Shown one piece after another: positions 8,414 to 16,635 of a stretch of DNA of 64,000 nucleotides. This DNA comes from Halorubrum aquaticum. Its GTDB lineage: Archaea; Halobacteriota; Halobacteria; Halobacteriales; Haloferacaceae. Each line of letters begins with the position of its first letter. The stretch's first letter is position 1. The position numbers and the translations under genes were made by a program. The notes below the pieces were generated by a model, which had not been told where the DNA came from, did no database searches, and saw only the letters and a list, made by a program, of their open reading frames with translations. The stretch is from assembly GCF_900113615.1 (NCBI RefSeq), contig NZ_FOPZ01000015.1, positions 1 through 64,000 on the forward strand, given 5' to 3'.

Positions 8414-8995
8414 ATGTCGACTCGAACCGAGTCCGTCGATCTCGTCGGCGACGAAGCCGCGACCAATCTCGCGCGCGCGGCGCTCTTCGCCGCGCTCGTC
8501 GGCGCGTTCGCGTACGTCACGTTTCCGAACCCGATCTCGCCCGTCTCCGTGACGCTCCAGGTGCTCGGCGTCTTTCTCGCGGGTATCTACCTCGGGCCGG
8601 TCTGGGGGCCGGCCGCGCTCGTCCTCTACCTCGCGGCAGGTGCGCTCGGCGCACCGGTTTTCGAGGGCGGCTCCGCGGGCGTCGGCGTCCTCGTCGGGCA
8701 GTCCGCGGGGTACCTCTGGTCGTACCCGCTGGCCGCGGGCGTCGTCGGCGCGGTCGTCCATCGCGGGGCCACCCTCCGTGACCCCGACGCCGCCGGGCTC
8801 GCGACGCTGGTCGCCGCGATGGTCCTCGGAACCGTCGTCATCTACGCGCTCGGGGTCGCCGGACTCGCCCTCGTCCTCTCGCTCGGGCCCGTCGAGGCGG
8901 TCGCGGTCGGGGCCGTCGCGTTCCTCCCCGCCGAGGCGCTGAAGATCGCCGCCGCGGTCGGGATCGTGCGGTCCGACGCGATCGCGGCCGCCTGA
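8414..8995 (+). CDS. bioY: biotin transporter substrate-binding S component BioY
   Basis: 193 aa with six hydrophobic segments. BioY signatures include 'NPISPVSVTLQVLGVFLAG' near residue 40 and 'GAPVFEGGSAGVGVLVGQSAG' split across residues 75-95, followed by 'GYLWSYPLAA'. It binds biotin in the membrane as the S component of an energy-coupling-factor transporter. First gene of a three-gene operon with bioM (three bases downstream) and bioN; all three subunits together make the ECF complex. Regulated by the BirA box directly upstream. The identification is firm from motif, gene order and operator together. Confidence 0.92.
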   Translation: MSTRTESVDLVGDEAATNLARAALFAALVGAFAYVTFPNPISPVSVTLQVLGVFLAGIYLGPVWGPAALVLYLAAGALGAPVFEGGSAGVGVLVGQSAGYLWSYPLAAGVVGAVVHRGATLRDPDAAGLATLVAAMVLGTVVIYALGVAGLALVLSLGPVEAVAVGAVAFLPAEALKIAAAVGIVRSDAIAAA

Positions 8996-8998
8996 ACC

Positions 8999-9790
8999 GT
9001 GATCACCCTTGAGGACGTCACGTGTCGGTACGGCGCTCACGATCGCGGTGAGGACGACGGAGACGCGATCGATGACTCGGTCCTCGCCGTCGACGACGTG
9101 ACGCTCTCGGTCCCCGACGGCGAGTTCCTCGTCGTCGCCGGCGCGAACGGCTCCGGGAAGACGACGCTCGTCCGCACGTTCAACGGGCTCGTGCGGCCGG
9201 ACTCGGGGACCGTCTCGGTGAACGGGACCCCCGTGAGCGAGGACCTCGTCGCCGCCCGCGCCGCGGTCGGGATGACCTTTCAGGACCCCCGCGACCAGCT
9301 GGTGTCCGCGACCGTCGGCGGCGACGTGGCCTTCGGCCCGGAGAACCTCGGGCTGCCCCGCGAGGAGATCGACCGCCGGGTGGAGGCCGCGCTCGACGCG
9401 GTGGACATGGCCGGACGCGGGGACGACCGGATCACGACGCTGTCGGGCGGTGAGCGCCAGCGCGTCGCGATCGCGGGCGCGCTCGCGATGGAGCCCGACC
9501 ACCTCGTGTGCGACGAGCCGTTCACCGGGCTCGACGAGCCGGCCCGCGAGTCGGTCCTCACCCGCCTTCGCGAACGCCACGCGGGGGGGACCGGCGTCGT
9601 CGTCGTCACCCACGACCTCCGCGACGTGGTCGGGTTCGCGGACCGGGTCGTCGGCCTCGACGACGGCCGGATCGTCGTCGACGGGCCGCCGTCGGAAGCC
9701 GTCCCGACGCTGTCGGACATCGGCGTGCGGGTGCCGGCGGGATTCGACGCCGCCGGCGACGACCACGCCGGGAGGTCGGACGAGCCGTGA
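8999..9790 (+). CDS. bioM: biotin ECF transporter ATP-binding subunit BioM (CbiO family)
   Basis: 263 aa, starting at GTG three bases after bioY. Walker A 'GANGSGKTT', Q-loop 'MTFQDPRDQLV', ABC signature 'LSGGERQRVAIAGAL', Walker B 'HLVCDEPFTGLD' and the switch histidine in 'VVVVTHDLRD' are all present. The 'QDPRDQL' Q-loop is typical of ECF-type ATPases. It energises biotin import through BioN and BioY. A short acidic insertion (about residues 12-24) between the first strand and the core is a halophilic oddity. It overlaps bioN by four bases (GTGA). Confidence 0.92.
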   Translation: MITLEDVTCRYGAHDRGEDDGDAIDDSVLAVDDVTLSVPDGEFLVVAGANGSGKTTLVRTFNGLVRPDSGTVSVNGTPVSEDLVAARAAVGMTFQDPRDQLVSATVGGDVAFGPENLGLPREEIDRRVEAALDAVDMAGRGDDRITTLSGGERQRVAIAGALAMEPDHLVCDEPFTGLDEPARESVLTRLRERHAGGTGVVVVTHDLRDVVGFADRVVGLDDGRIVVDGPPSEAVPTLSDIGVRVPAGFDAAGDDHAGRSDEP

Positions 9791-10500
9791 CCCTCGAGTA
9801 CGTCCCGGGTGATTCGCTCGCCCACCGCCTCGACCCGCGAACGAAGCTGCTCGTCCAGATCGGGTTCGCCGCGGCCGCCTACGCCCACACGACCCCACGC
9901 GGACTGGCAGTCCTCACGCTTCTGGCCGGCGGCAGTCTGTGGGCCGCCGACGGCGACCCGGTCGACCTGTGGGGGTACCGGTTCGCGCTGCCGGTGCTTC
10001 TCGCCGCTCCCCTCGTCGCCGGCGCGACGCTCGGGACTCCGTGGTTCCGGGTCGCGCGAGCCGAAACGGCGGCGCTCGCGAGCTACCGGGTCCTGCTCCT
10101 GCTCGTCGTCGCCGCGGCCTACGTGCGGTCGACCCCCGTTCGCGACTCGCGGGCGGCGATCCACCACACGGTCCCGGGCCGAATCGGCGCGTTTCTCGGG
10201 GTCGGCGTGGCGCTCGTGTTCCGCTTCCTCCCGCTCCTCCGGCGCGACCTGCTGGCCGCGCGGGAGGCGGTCCACGTCCGCGGTGGCGACCGGCTCCCCG
10301 TCCACGAGCGGATGCGGCTGATCGCGGTCGCCGGGACGAACCGGGCGTTCGGCCGGGCCGACCGGCTGGGGACCGCGCTGGCCGCGCGGTGTTTCGCGTG
10401 GAACCCGACGCTCCCGCGGCTGGCGTTCCGCCGGGCCGACTACCCCGTGCTCGCGCTCGGAGCCGGGTTGCTCGCGACCGCGGTAGCGACGACGGTCTGA
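9787..10500 (+). CDS. bioN: biotin ECF transporter transmembrane T component BioN
   Basis: 237 aa. Four to five hydrophobic segments and the EcfT hallmark 'LDPRTKLLVQIGFAAAAY' at residues 16-33. The coupling helices carry 'LLRRDLLAAREAVHVRGG' and 'LGTALAARCFAWNPTLP', corresponding to the two Ala-Arg-Gly-type motifs, the second with Cys where Gly is usual. It links the S component to the ATPases. The GTG at 9787 is chosen because it overlaps the bioM stop (GTGA), giving translational coupling; a longer open frame upstream lies inside bioM. Last gene of the biotin operon. Confidence 0.88.
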   Translation: MTLEYVPGDSLAHRLDPRTKLLVQIGFAAAAYAHTTPRGLAVLTLLAGGSLWAADGDPVDLWGYRFALPVLLAAPLVAGATLGTPWFRVARAETAALASYRVLLLLVVAAAYVRSTPVRDSRAAIHHTVPGRIGAFLGVGVALVFRFLPLLRRDLLAAREAVHVRGGDRLPVHERMRLIAVAGTNRAFGRADRLGTALAARCFAWNPTLPRLAFRRADYPVLALGAGLLATAVATTV

Positions 10501-10504
10501 CCGA

Positions 10505-10567
10505 CGACGATCCGACCGTCGCCGCCGACGATCCGACTGCCGTCGCCGACGATCCGACCCCGGACGG
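10505..10567 (+). repeat. three tandem 21-bp repeats after bioN
   Basis: Three direct copies begin at 10505, 10526 and 10547, each opening with CGACGATCCGAC(C/T). They lie between the bioN stop and the promoter of the next gene. Too short and GC-rich for a function to be assigned; in-frame they would encode an acidic D-D-P-T repeat, but no start codon context supports translation. Confidence 0.55.
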
Positions 10568-10593
10568 TTGCTCCGCCTGGGCCCCCGCGTGGC

Positions 10594-10603
10594 AAGTTTT
10601 AAC
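10594..10603 (+). promoter_or_regulatory. TATA-like box of the HdrD-like gene
   Basis: AAGTTTTAAC centred 29 bp upstream of the ATG at 10628; the best AT-rich element in this GC-rich spacer and spaced for a leaderless message. Confidence 0.45.
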
Positions 10604-10627
10604 CCGACCGTATGCTCGTGATAGATC

Positions 10628-12811
10628 ATGACCGCGCTGCAGACGGCCACCCGCGAGACGTTCTGGACGATCGGTCCAGTCGGGAAGGCCGCGTTCTACT
10701 GGCTCGCCGCGGTGGCGATCCTCGCGTTCCTGTACGGGGTGTACGCCCGGTTCGCGGCGTACGCGAGAGGGCGCGAGGACCCGCGTGACCGCCTCTCCGA
10801 TCTCCCCGGCCGCGTCGTCTCGGCGACGCGAACCGTCCTCTCGAACGAGAACCAGTTCGACGGGGACCTGTACGCGGGCGTGATGCACACGTTCGTGCTC
10901 TGGGGCTTTCTCGTCTTACTCGTCGCCACGACGATCCTCGGGTTCGACATCGACGTCTACCGCCCGCTCGCCGGCGAGTCCTTCTGGGTCGGCGAGTTCT
11001 ATTTAGTCTACCAGTTCGCCGTCGACGCGTTCGGCCTGCTGTTCGTCGTCGGCGTCGGCATGGCGATGTTCCGACGCTACCGCGAGCGCGACGGGCGGCT
11101 GTGGGGCAAACACACCTCGCTCGAGGACGACGCGTTCGTCTGGACGCTCCTCCTGCTCGGCGTCGGCGGCTTCGTCCTCCAGGCGATCGGCATCGTCGGC
11201 CAGCCGGCGCGCGCGGACGAGACGGTGAGCTTCGTCGGCATGGCGATGGCGGCCGGGTTCGAGGCGGCGGGACTGACGACCGCGGGCGCGGAGGCGGTCT
11301 ACGGGGTCGTCTGGTGGAGCCACTCGCTCCTCGCGTTCGCGTTCGTCGCGTGGATCCCCTACGCGAAGCCGTTCCACATGATCTCCTCGTTCGCGAACGT
11401 CGTCGTCCGCGACGAGCAGGCGGGCGCGCGGCTCCCGAACGTCCCCGCCGACCTCGACCACACCAACGCCGAGTCCCTCGAGGACTTCACCTGGAAGGAG
11501 CTGATGGACGGCGACGCCTGTACCAAGTGCGGGCGCTGTACCGACGCCTGTCCGGCCGACACGGTCGGGCGGAACCTCGATCCCCGCGACGTGATATTGG
11601 ACCTGAAAGCGTACCGCGAGTCCGTGGTCGACGACCCGGTCGCCGGGAGACGCGAAAACGAGGCGGTCGCCGACGGCGGCGTGGCGAGCGCCGCCGCCGG
11701 CGACGGCGGCACGGTTCCCATCGTCGCCGACGAGGGCGGCGTGATCGCGAGCGAGTCGATGGAGTCGTGTATGTCCTGTATGGCGTGTATGGACGCCTGT
11801 CCAGTCGACATCGAGCACCTCACCTCGTTCACGCGCATGAACCGCCAGCTCGTCGACGAGGGCGCGGTCGACTCCAACCTCCAGGACGTGTTTCAAGACG
11901 TCATGCAGAAGGGGAACACCTTCGGGGAGTCGCAATCGAGCCGGGGCGACTGGACCGATGACCTCGGGTTCGATGTCGAGGACGCCCGGGAGACCGAGGT
12001 GGAGTACCTCTGGTACGTGGGCGACTACCCGAGCTTCGACGACCGAAACAGGAAGGTCGCCCGCGCGCTCGCCCGGCTGTTCGAGGAGGCGGACGTGTCG
12101 TTCGGCATCCTCTTCGACGACGAGAAGAACGACGGCAACGACGTCCGCCGGATCGGCGAGGAGTTCCTCTACCTCGAACTCGCCGGCCACCACGTCGAGA
12201 CGTTCGCCGACTGCGAGTTCGACTCGATCGTCTGTACGGACCCGCACTCGTACAACACGATGAGAAACGAGTACCCCGAGGTCGACTTCGCGGAGTTCGC
12301 CGACGACCCGATGATGCCGTTCGACCGCGAGGAGCCGTGGAACCCCGAGGGAGCGATCGACGTGCTCCACTGGACGCAGGTCGTCGAGGAGCTGGTCGCG
12401 GCGGGTCGTCTGGGGCTGTCCGGCGACGAGCTCGACTACACCGTTACCTACCACGACCCCTGCCACCTCGGGCGGTACAACGACGAGTACGAGGCACCGC
12501 GCGAGCTGATCCGCGCGACCGGCGCGGAGCTGTACGAGATGCCCCGGTCCCGGTCGGACTCGTTCTGCTGTGGCGGCGGCGGCGGCGGGCTCTGGACGGA
12601 ACACGAGGAGGAGGTGAAACCGAGCGAGGAGCGGCTCCGTGAGGCGGTTGAGGACACCGACGCGGGCGACGCCGTGGAGAAGTTCGTCGTCGCCTGTCCG
12701 ATGTGTACGACCATGTTCGAGGACGGGCGGAAGACGGGCGGGTTCGAGGAGGACGTCGAGGTCGTCGACGTGGCGGAGCTCCTGATCGAGGCGGTGGAGG
12801 CGGGTTCCTGA
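10628..12811 (+). CDS. membrane heterodisulfide-reductase-like (HdrDE/GlpC type) iron-sulfur oxidoreductase
   Basis: 727 aa. Residues 1-265 carry about five hydrophobic helices like the cytochrome b-type subunits NarI/HdrE. Two 4Fe-4S ferredoxin motifs follow: 'CTKCGRCTDACP' near residue 298 and 'CMSCMACMDACP' near residue 380. The C-terminal HdrD-like part has one classical CCG domain ('YHDPCHLGRYN...CCGGGGGGLW' and 'ACPMCTTM'), while the first repeat reads 'YVGDYPSFD' and 'DEKNDGNDVRR', lacking cysteines. It likely passes electrons between a soluble donor (possibly electron-transfer flavoprotein or thiol) and the quinone pool. This fusion is common in haloarchaea; the electron donor is inferred. 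Monocistronic. Confidence 0.82.
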   Translation: MTALQTATRETFWTIGPVGKAAFYWLAAVAILAFLYGVYARFAAYARGREDPRDRLSDLPGRVVSATRTVLSNENQFDGDLYAGVMHTFVLWGFLVLLVATTILGFDIDVYRPLAGESFWVGEFYLVYQFAVDAFGLLFVVGVGMAMFRRYRERDGRLWGKHTSLEDDAFVWTLLLLGVGGFVLQAIGIVGQPARADETVSFVGMAMAAGFEAAGLTTAGAEAVYGVVWWSHSLLAFAFVAWIPYAKPFHMISSFANVVVRDEQAGARLPNVPADLDHTNAESLEDFTWKELMDGDACTKCGRCTDACPADTVGRNLDPRDVILDLKAYRESVVDDPVAGRRENEAVADGGVASAAAGDGGTVPIVADEGGVIASESMESCMSCMACMDACPVDIEHLTSFTRMNRQLVDEGAVDSNLQDVFQDVMQKGNTFGESQSSRGDWTDDLGFDVEDARETEVEYLWYVGDYPSFDDRNRKVARALARLFEEADVSFGILFDDEKNDGNDVRRIGEEFLYLELAGHHVETFADCEFDSIVCTDPHSYNTMRNEYPEVDFAEFADDPMMPFDREEPWNPEGAIDVLHWTQVVEELVAAGRLGLSGDELDYTVTYHDPCHLGRYNDEYEAPRELIRATGAELYEMPRSRSDSFCCGGGGGGLWTEHEEEVKPSEERLREAVEDTDAGDAVEKFVVACPMCTTMFEDGRKTGGFEEDVEVVDVAELLIEAVEAGS

Positions 12812-12850
12812 CGGGCCGAACGAGGCGGGTCCTGCGGGAAGAAACGGAAC

Positions 12851-13153
12851 TCAGACGCGGCGGGGAGTCGACTCGACGGCGTCGTCGGTCCGGCGAAGCA
12901 GCGCCCGACCGGGGGCTCGGTCGCGGACGGGCGCGTCGCCGAGGTAGTCGACGAGGGCGTCCCGGAGCAGCGTCGTTCCCTCCGCGTCGAGTTCGTCCCC
13001 GCGTTCGATGCGGGCGAGCGGGCGGCGGTACGGGGAGGCGTCTCCGCCGGCGTCGACGACGCGCTCACAGGCGTCGAGCAGCGCCGCGTGCGCGACCCAC
13101 GCCTCCTCGCGGGAGAGCGTCAGGTCGATCGCGTCGGTTCTCCGAGGGGGCAT
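12851..13153 (-). CDS. small haloarchaeal protein of unknown function
   Basis: 100 aa, soluble. The sequence is mostly helical: 'LTLSREEAWVAHAALLDACERVVD' split by charged residues, then 'ALARIERGDELDAEGTTLLRDALVDYL'. Conserved haloarchaeal small proteins of this shape and length exist without assigned function. No metal motif, no membrane segment. It is convergent with the HdrD-like gene (39 bp apart) and divergent from the winged-helix gene, so it is its own unit. Coding potential is supported by start position, acidic composition and absence of an alternative frame; the function is not recognised. Confidence 0.6.
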   Translation of the reverse strand: MPPRRTDAIDLTLSREEAWVAHAALLDACERVVDAGGDASPYRRPLARIERGDELDAEGTTLLRDALVDYLGDAPVRDRAPGRALLRRTDDAVESTPRRV

Positions 13154-13234
13154 TCACCTGGGTTCTCCAGAGGGAGGGTCTTAAAAGTATGCCCGAGTTC
13201 CATGGTTTAAGAGTCGCCGCACGAAAGCGCGGGT

Positions 13235-13618
13235 ATGGTGCGGGATCCGTCGCGCGAGGAGACTTCCCCGGACGTCGCCGAGGTGCTCGACGCGCTGTCC
13301 GACGAGGCCGCCCGGCGGATCGTCGCGGCGCTCTCGGAGCCGAAGACGGCGAGTGAACTCTCCGAGGAGTGCGACGTCCCGCTCTCGACGACGTACCGAA
13401 AACTGGAGAAGCTCACCGACGCGTCCCTGTTGAACGAGTCGACCGACATCCGGCGCGACGGCCAGCACACGACGCGGTACAACGTCGCGTTCGAGGAGGT
13501 CGTCGTCTCGATCGACGAGGCGGACGGGCGCGAGCTGGCCGTCGAGTTCGAGCGTCCCGAGCCGACGCGCGACGAGCGGCTGGCGGACCTGTGGTCGGAG
13601 CTTCGTGAGGAAACATGA
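13235..13618 (+). CDS. ArsR-like winged helix-turn-helix regulator
   Basis: 127 aa. The wHTH core is residues 16-75: 'EVLDALSDEAARRIVAAL' helix, 'KTASELSEECDVPLSTTYRK' helix-turn-helix, then 'LEKLTDASLLNE' and a wing around 'DGQHTTRYNVAFEEV'. No cysteine metal site of classical ArsR is evident. The stop overlaps the start of the next gene (ATGA), so it forms a pair with the small membrane protein, an arrangement seen repeatedly in haloarchaea. The wHTH protein probably controls the pair or a membrane response; the signal is unknown. A TTTAAG element lies upstream at about 13206. Confidence 0.82.
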   Translation: MVRDPSREETSPDVAEVLDALSDEAARRIVAALSEPKTASELSEECDVPLSTTYRKLEKLTDASLLNESTDIRRDGQHTTRYNVAFEEVVVSIDEADGRELAVEFERPEPTRDERLADLWSELREET

Positions 13619-13896
13619 CAGCAGCATACATCGACCTGACGATAATCGTGGCAAAGACCGCCATCCTCGTGTTGGGTGGCTCGATCACCTACTACGCGCT
13701 CCGGGCGTTCGAGCGCACCGGCGACCCGTCGCTTCGAGCGCTCGGGATCGGGTTCGGCGTGGTCACCGTCGGCGCGTTGGTCGGCGGCGTCTCCCACCAG
13801 ATCATCGGCGCGGACCTCGCGGTGGGGATCGCGATCGACAGCCTGCTGACGGCCGTCGGATTCGCGGTGATCGTCTACTCCCTGTATCTGGAGTGA
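13615..13896 (+). CDS. small three-helix membrane protein paired with the wHTH regulator (DUF7521-like)
   Basis: 93 aa with three hydrophobic segments at about residues 5-27, 42-62 and 70-90. It starts at ATG overlapping the upstream stop by four bases, so it is translationally coupled to the wHTH gene. The combination of a small haloarchaeal integral membrane protein with an ArsR-like partner is recurrent and fits the DUF7521 family as I know it; family assignment is from size, topology and context rather than a strong motif. A likely role is membrane sensing or sequestration of the regulator, by inference only. Confidence 0.7.
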   Translation: MTAAYIDLTIIVAKTAILVLGGSITYYALRAFERTGDPSLRALGIGFGVVTVGALVGGVSHQIIGADLAVGIAIDSLLTAVGFAVIVYSLYLE

Positions 13897-13974
13897 CCGT
13901 CCGGTTCGCGAGTCCTCGACGGATTCGCCGACGAACGGTAGCCTTTTGCGGGGCTCACGCGTGGGATCGGACGA

Positions 13975-14679
13975 ATGAGCGAGGCCGCACGCGAGGAGCT
14001 CTCCCGCCGGATCGCCGGCGAGATCGCGCTCAGTGACGACCCGGGAGCGACGCTCCGGAAGTGGCGGACCGACTTCGACGTCTCACAGACGGAGCTCGCC
14101 GACCAGCTCGGCGTGTCCTCCTCCGTGGTCTCCGACTACGAGAGCGGCCGCCGCGAGAGCCCCGGGATCGGCGTGGTCCGCCGGACCGTGGAAGGACTCC
14201 TCGACATCGACGAGCGACGCGGCGGCGGTCGCCTCCGGCAGTACGCCCGCGTCCTCTCGGCCGGGTTCGAGAGCGACATCGTCCACGACCTCCGGGAGTA
14301 CGCGACCGCCGTCCCGCTGGAGGACTTCTACGAGGCGATGGGGGCGACGGAGGTCGTCCGCGGCGACCGCGACCACGTCAACGGCCACACCGTGATCGAC
14401 TCCATCCAGGCGATCACTCGCCTGTCGAGCGAGGAGTTCTACCGGCTGTACGGCCAGTCGACGAACCGCGCGTTGGTGTTCACGCGGGTCACTCGCGGGG
14501 AATCGCCGCTCGTCGCGATGCGCGTCGTCAGCCCGACCCCGAACGCGGTCGTGCTCCACGGGATCGACGCCGACGACCTCTGGGAGCACGCCGGCGACCT
14601 CGCCCGCGTGGACGGCTTCTCCCTCGCGACCTCCACGCGCGACCTCGAGGCGTGTCTGGCGGACCTCCGGGAGCTTTGA
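13975..14679 (+). CDS. XRE-type helix-turn-helix transcriptional regulator (COG1709 family)
   Basis: 234 aa. An XRE/Cro-type HTH at about residues 22-75: 'LRKWRTDFDVSQTELADQLG', then 'VSSSVVSDYESGRRESPGIG'. The C-terminal 140 residues form a ligand- or dimer-type domain with 'VPLEDFYEAMGATEVVRG' and 'VIDSIQAITRLSSEEFYRLYG'. This architecture is the archaeal COG1709 predicted regulator group, including aromatic or metal-responsive members; the effector is unknown. A CCTTTTGCGG element about 35 bp upstream is a plausible promoter. Monocistronic, same strand as neighbours. Confidence 0.85.
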   Translation: MSEAAREELSRRIAGEIALSDDPGATLRKWRTDFDVSQTELADQLGVSSSVVSDYESGRRESPGIGVVRRTVEGLLDIDERRGGGRLRQYARVLSAGFESDIVHDLREYATAVPLEDFYEAMGATEVVRGDRDHVNGHTVIDSIQAITRLSSEEFYRLYGQSTNRALVFTRVTRGESPLVAMRVVSPTPNAVVLHGIDADDLWEHAGDLARVDGFSLATSTRDLEACLADLREL

Positions 14680-14752
14680 GGCGGGGTGACGCCGTCGCGG
14701 AGAACGCTTGGCAACCGCGGCCCTGAAACCCCTGGCCCGTCTCGATCCGGCC

Positions 14753-15310
14753 ATGAGCGACCGAGGATACGCGGAGCGGCTCGCCGCCAACCGTGAGGAG
14801 AAGGACGAGTTCTTCGCCGAACACCCGCAGTCGCCGATCCCGCCGGAACACCGCGAGGGGTTCGACGGGCTCGAGTACTTCCCGCCCGACCCGGACTACC
14901 GCGTCGAGGCGACCGTGACCGTCCACGAGGAGCCCGAGCCCGTGGAGATGGAGACGACCGCGAGCAACCCGGTCCGCTACCTGCGGATCGTGACGTTCTC
15001 CTTCGAGATCGACGGCGAGGAACACGAGCTCGCCGGCTATCGTCAGGAGGGCGACGACGGGGCGATCTTCGTCCCGTTCCGCGACAAGACCACCGGCCAG
15101 CAGACGTACCACCAGGGGCGGTACATGGAGCTGGAGCCGGACGACGAACTCGAGGACGGCGACGCCGTCGTCGTCGACTTCAACCTCGCGTACAGCCCCT
15201 TCTGTGCGTACAGCGAGACGTTCGCGTGCCCGCTCCCGCCCGAGGAGAACTGGCTGGAGACCGTGGTCCCCGCCGGCGAGCGGGCACCCGCGTTCGCCGA
15301 ATCGGAGTAG
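14753..15310 (+). CDS. DUF1684 family protein
   Basis: 185 aa, soluble, acidic. DUF1684 signatures are clear: 'FVPFRDKTTGQQTYHQGRYM' around residue 105-124, 'VVDFNLAYSPFCAYSETFAC' near residue 143-162 and 'PLPPEENWLETVVPAGE' at the end. The family is widespread and uncharacterised; the conserved 'NLAY.P.CAY' block suggests a binding pocket, and conserved Cys residues could be redox or metal related, but no activity is established here. The ATG at 14753 is preferred over one at 14708, because the domain begins with 'YAERLAANREEKDEFF' right after it. Followed by repeat copy C. Confidence 0.85.
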   Translation: MSDRGYAERLAANREEKDEFFAEHPQSPIPPEHREGFDGLEYFPPDPDYRVEATVTVHEEPEPVEMETTASNPVRYLRIVTFSFEIDGEEHELAGYRQEGDDGAIFVPFRDKTTGQQTYHQGRYMELEPDDELEDGDAVVVDFNLAYSPFCAYSETFACPLPPEENWLETVVPAGERAPAFAESE

Positions 15311-15330
15311 CCGGAGCGCTCCCGAACCCC

Positions 15331-15470
15331 GGCGCGCGCCTCCGAGCGGCCGAAGGCCGAGAGGAGCCCGCGCGAGGGAGGCCGAGGGGACCCGCCGGTG
15401 ACTCCGGCGGGTCACCGAGGCCGAGGCTGGGGAGGCGTGAGGTGCGAGGCGGTCGCGGTGTGCGGGGTGT
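15331..15470 (+). repeat. dispersed GC-rich intergenic repeat, copy C (shortened)
   Basis: Shorter copy with the opening 'gcctccgagcggccgaaggccgagaggagcc' hairpin, a hairpin 'acccgccggtgactccggcgggt' and the core 'gaggctggggaggcgtgagg'. The distal 'aaaggggcagtcgc' arm is missing and is replaced by a degenerate 'gtgcggggtgtagttgcggtgtgtaggg' stretch. The first hairpin differs in sequence from copies A and B but preserves pairing, which suggests selection on structure. It occupies the 15311-15626 gap, whose remainder shows nothing recognisable. Confidence 0.8.
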
Positions 15471-15626
15471 AGTTGCGGTGTGTAGGGTGTGGTTACGATG
15501 CGCGTGGCGTGGTACGGGTGCGGTCCATCGCGCCCGACGACTCGAGATCGGGAGGGGGATCCGGGAGATCGGATCGCTTCCGACGGCCGAGACGAACCGC
15601 TCCCGGGAATCCTCTCGGATCGAACC

Positions 15627-16460
15627 CTACAACTGTCCTTCGTACCGCTCGATCGCGCGGTCGGCCCCCGCCGACAGGAACCCGGTGTCCGTTCCCGCGA
15701 TCAGGTAGTCGTAGCCCGCCTCGACCCACCGGTCGACCAGTTCGTCGCTCGTCGCTAACGTCCCGACCGGCACCCCCTCGTCGTTCGCGGCGGCGATCGT
15801 CTCCCCGATCGCGTCCGTGAACTCGGGGTCGTCGTACTCGCCGAACCGCCCGAGCGACGCCGAGAGGTCGGCCGGGCCGACGAACAGCGCGTCGATCCCG
15901 GGAACCGCCGCGATCTCGCCGGCCGACTCGACCGCCCGCGGCGTCTCGATCTGGGCGATCACCGCGACGTCGTCGGCACCGGTCCGAAGGTATTCGTCGA
16001 GCCGTCGCCCGAAGTCGGACGCCCGGCTCCCGGCGACGCCGCGCTGGCCCCGATAGCCGTCGGAATCGACGCGGTTCGACGACTCGGCCGAGGCTTCCTC
16101 ATCCCCGCTCCCGCTCGCGACCTGTGGCGGATACCGACACGCCTCGACCAGCTCGCGCGCGGCCGCCGGCGAGTTGATCTGCGGTGCCATGATAGCCGAC
16201 GGGCCCGCGTCGAGCACGCGCTTGATCCGGGCGGGCTCCACGTCGGCGACGCGCACCAGCGCCTCCGTGTCGCCGGGAGCCGCCTCGACCGCCCGGAGCA
16301 TGTTCTCGACTGACTCCGTCGTGGCCGGCGAGTGTTCGGTGTCGATGGTCACGAAGTCGAAATCGGCCGTCGCCAGCGCCTCCGCGGCGCCCGGCGAGGG
16401 CAGCGCACACCAGCCGCCGACCGGACGGTCGCCCTCCGCGAGCTTGCGTTTCAGGTCCAT
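15627..16460 (-). CDS. HpcH/HpaI family aldolase
   Basis: 277 aa, TIM barrel class II aldolase. 'FVTIDTEHSPATTESVENML' near residue 36, 'GPSAIMAPQINSPAAAREL' near residue 86, 'VIAQIETPRAVESAGEIAAV' and 'ALFVGPADLSASLGRFGEY' contain the metal-binding Glu and Asp and the substrate-binding region. The family cleaves or forms 2-oxo acid aldols (HpaI, 2-dehydro-3-deoxyglucarate aldolase, citrate-lyase-like). A low-complexity insertion of about 35 residues (around 115-150, rich in S/G/R) separates two core strands, unusual for the family and probably a surface loop. Substrate unknown. A CTTTTGTA box lies 25-30 bp upstream. Confidence 0.85.
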   Translation of the reverse strand: MDLKRKLAEGDRPVGGWCALPSPGAAEALATADFDFVTIDTEHSPATTESVENMLRAVEAAPGDTEALVRVADVEPARIKRVLDAGPSAIMAPQINSPAAARELVEACRYPPQVASGSGDEEASAESSNRVDSDGYRGQRGVAGSRASDFGRRLDEYLRTGADDVAVIAQIETPRAVESAGEIAAVPGIDALFVGPADLSASLGRFGEYDDPEFTDAIGETIAAANDEGVPVGTLATSDELVDRWVEAGYDYLIAGTDTGFLSAGADRAIERYEGQL

Positions 16461-16635
16461 ACGCCACGTTCGTGAACGGAGTACAAAAGCGCCGGTGCGG
16501 CGGCCATCGTCGGGGGGTTCGGAGACGCTCCGCCGCCCGAACGCACCCGGCGCTCACGGCGCGAAAGCACGCGAAAAACGCGAGCCGGCGTCGTCGAAGG
16601 TCGTCGGTATGACGACGACGGCGAGCCGGTTCGGG

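Noticed and set aside
6295-8781. 828-codon plus-strand frame
   Set aside because: Runs through the Cas4-like gene, repeat copy B, CMI4-like gene and the bioY start region in wrong frames; an artefact of stop-poor GC-rich DNA.
8198-9898. Long minus-strand open frame opposite the biotin operon
   Set aside because: Composition shadow of high-GC genes; no motif, R/G/D-rich translation, and the plus strand carries firm BioY, BioM and BioN motifs.
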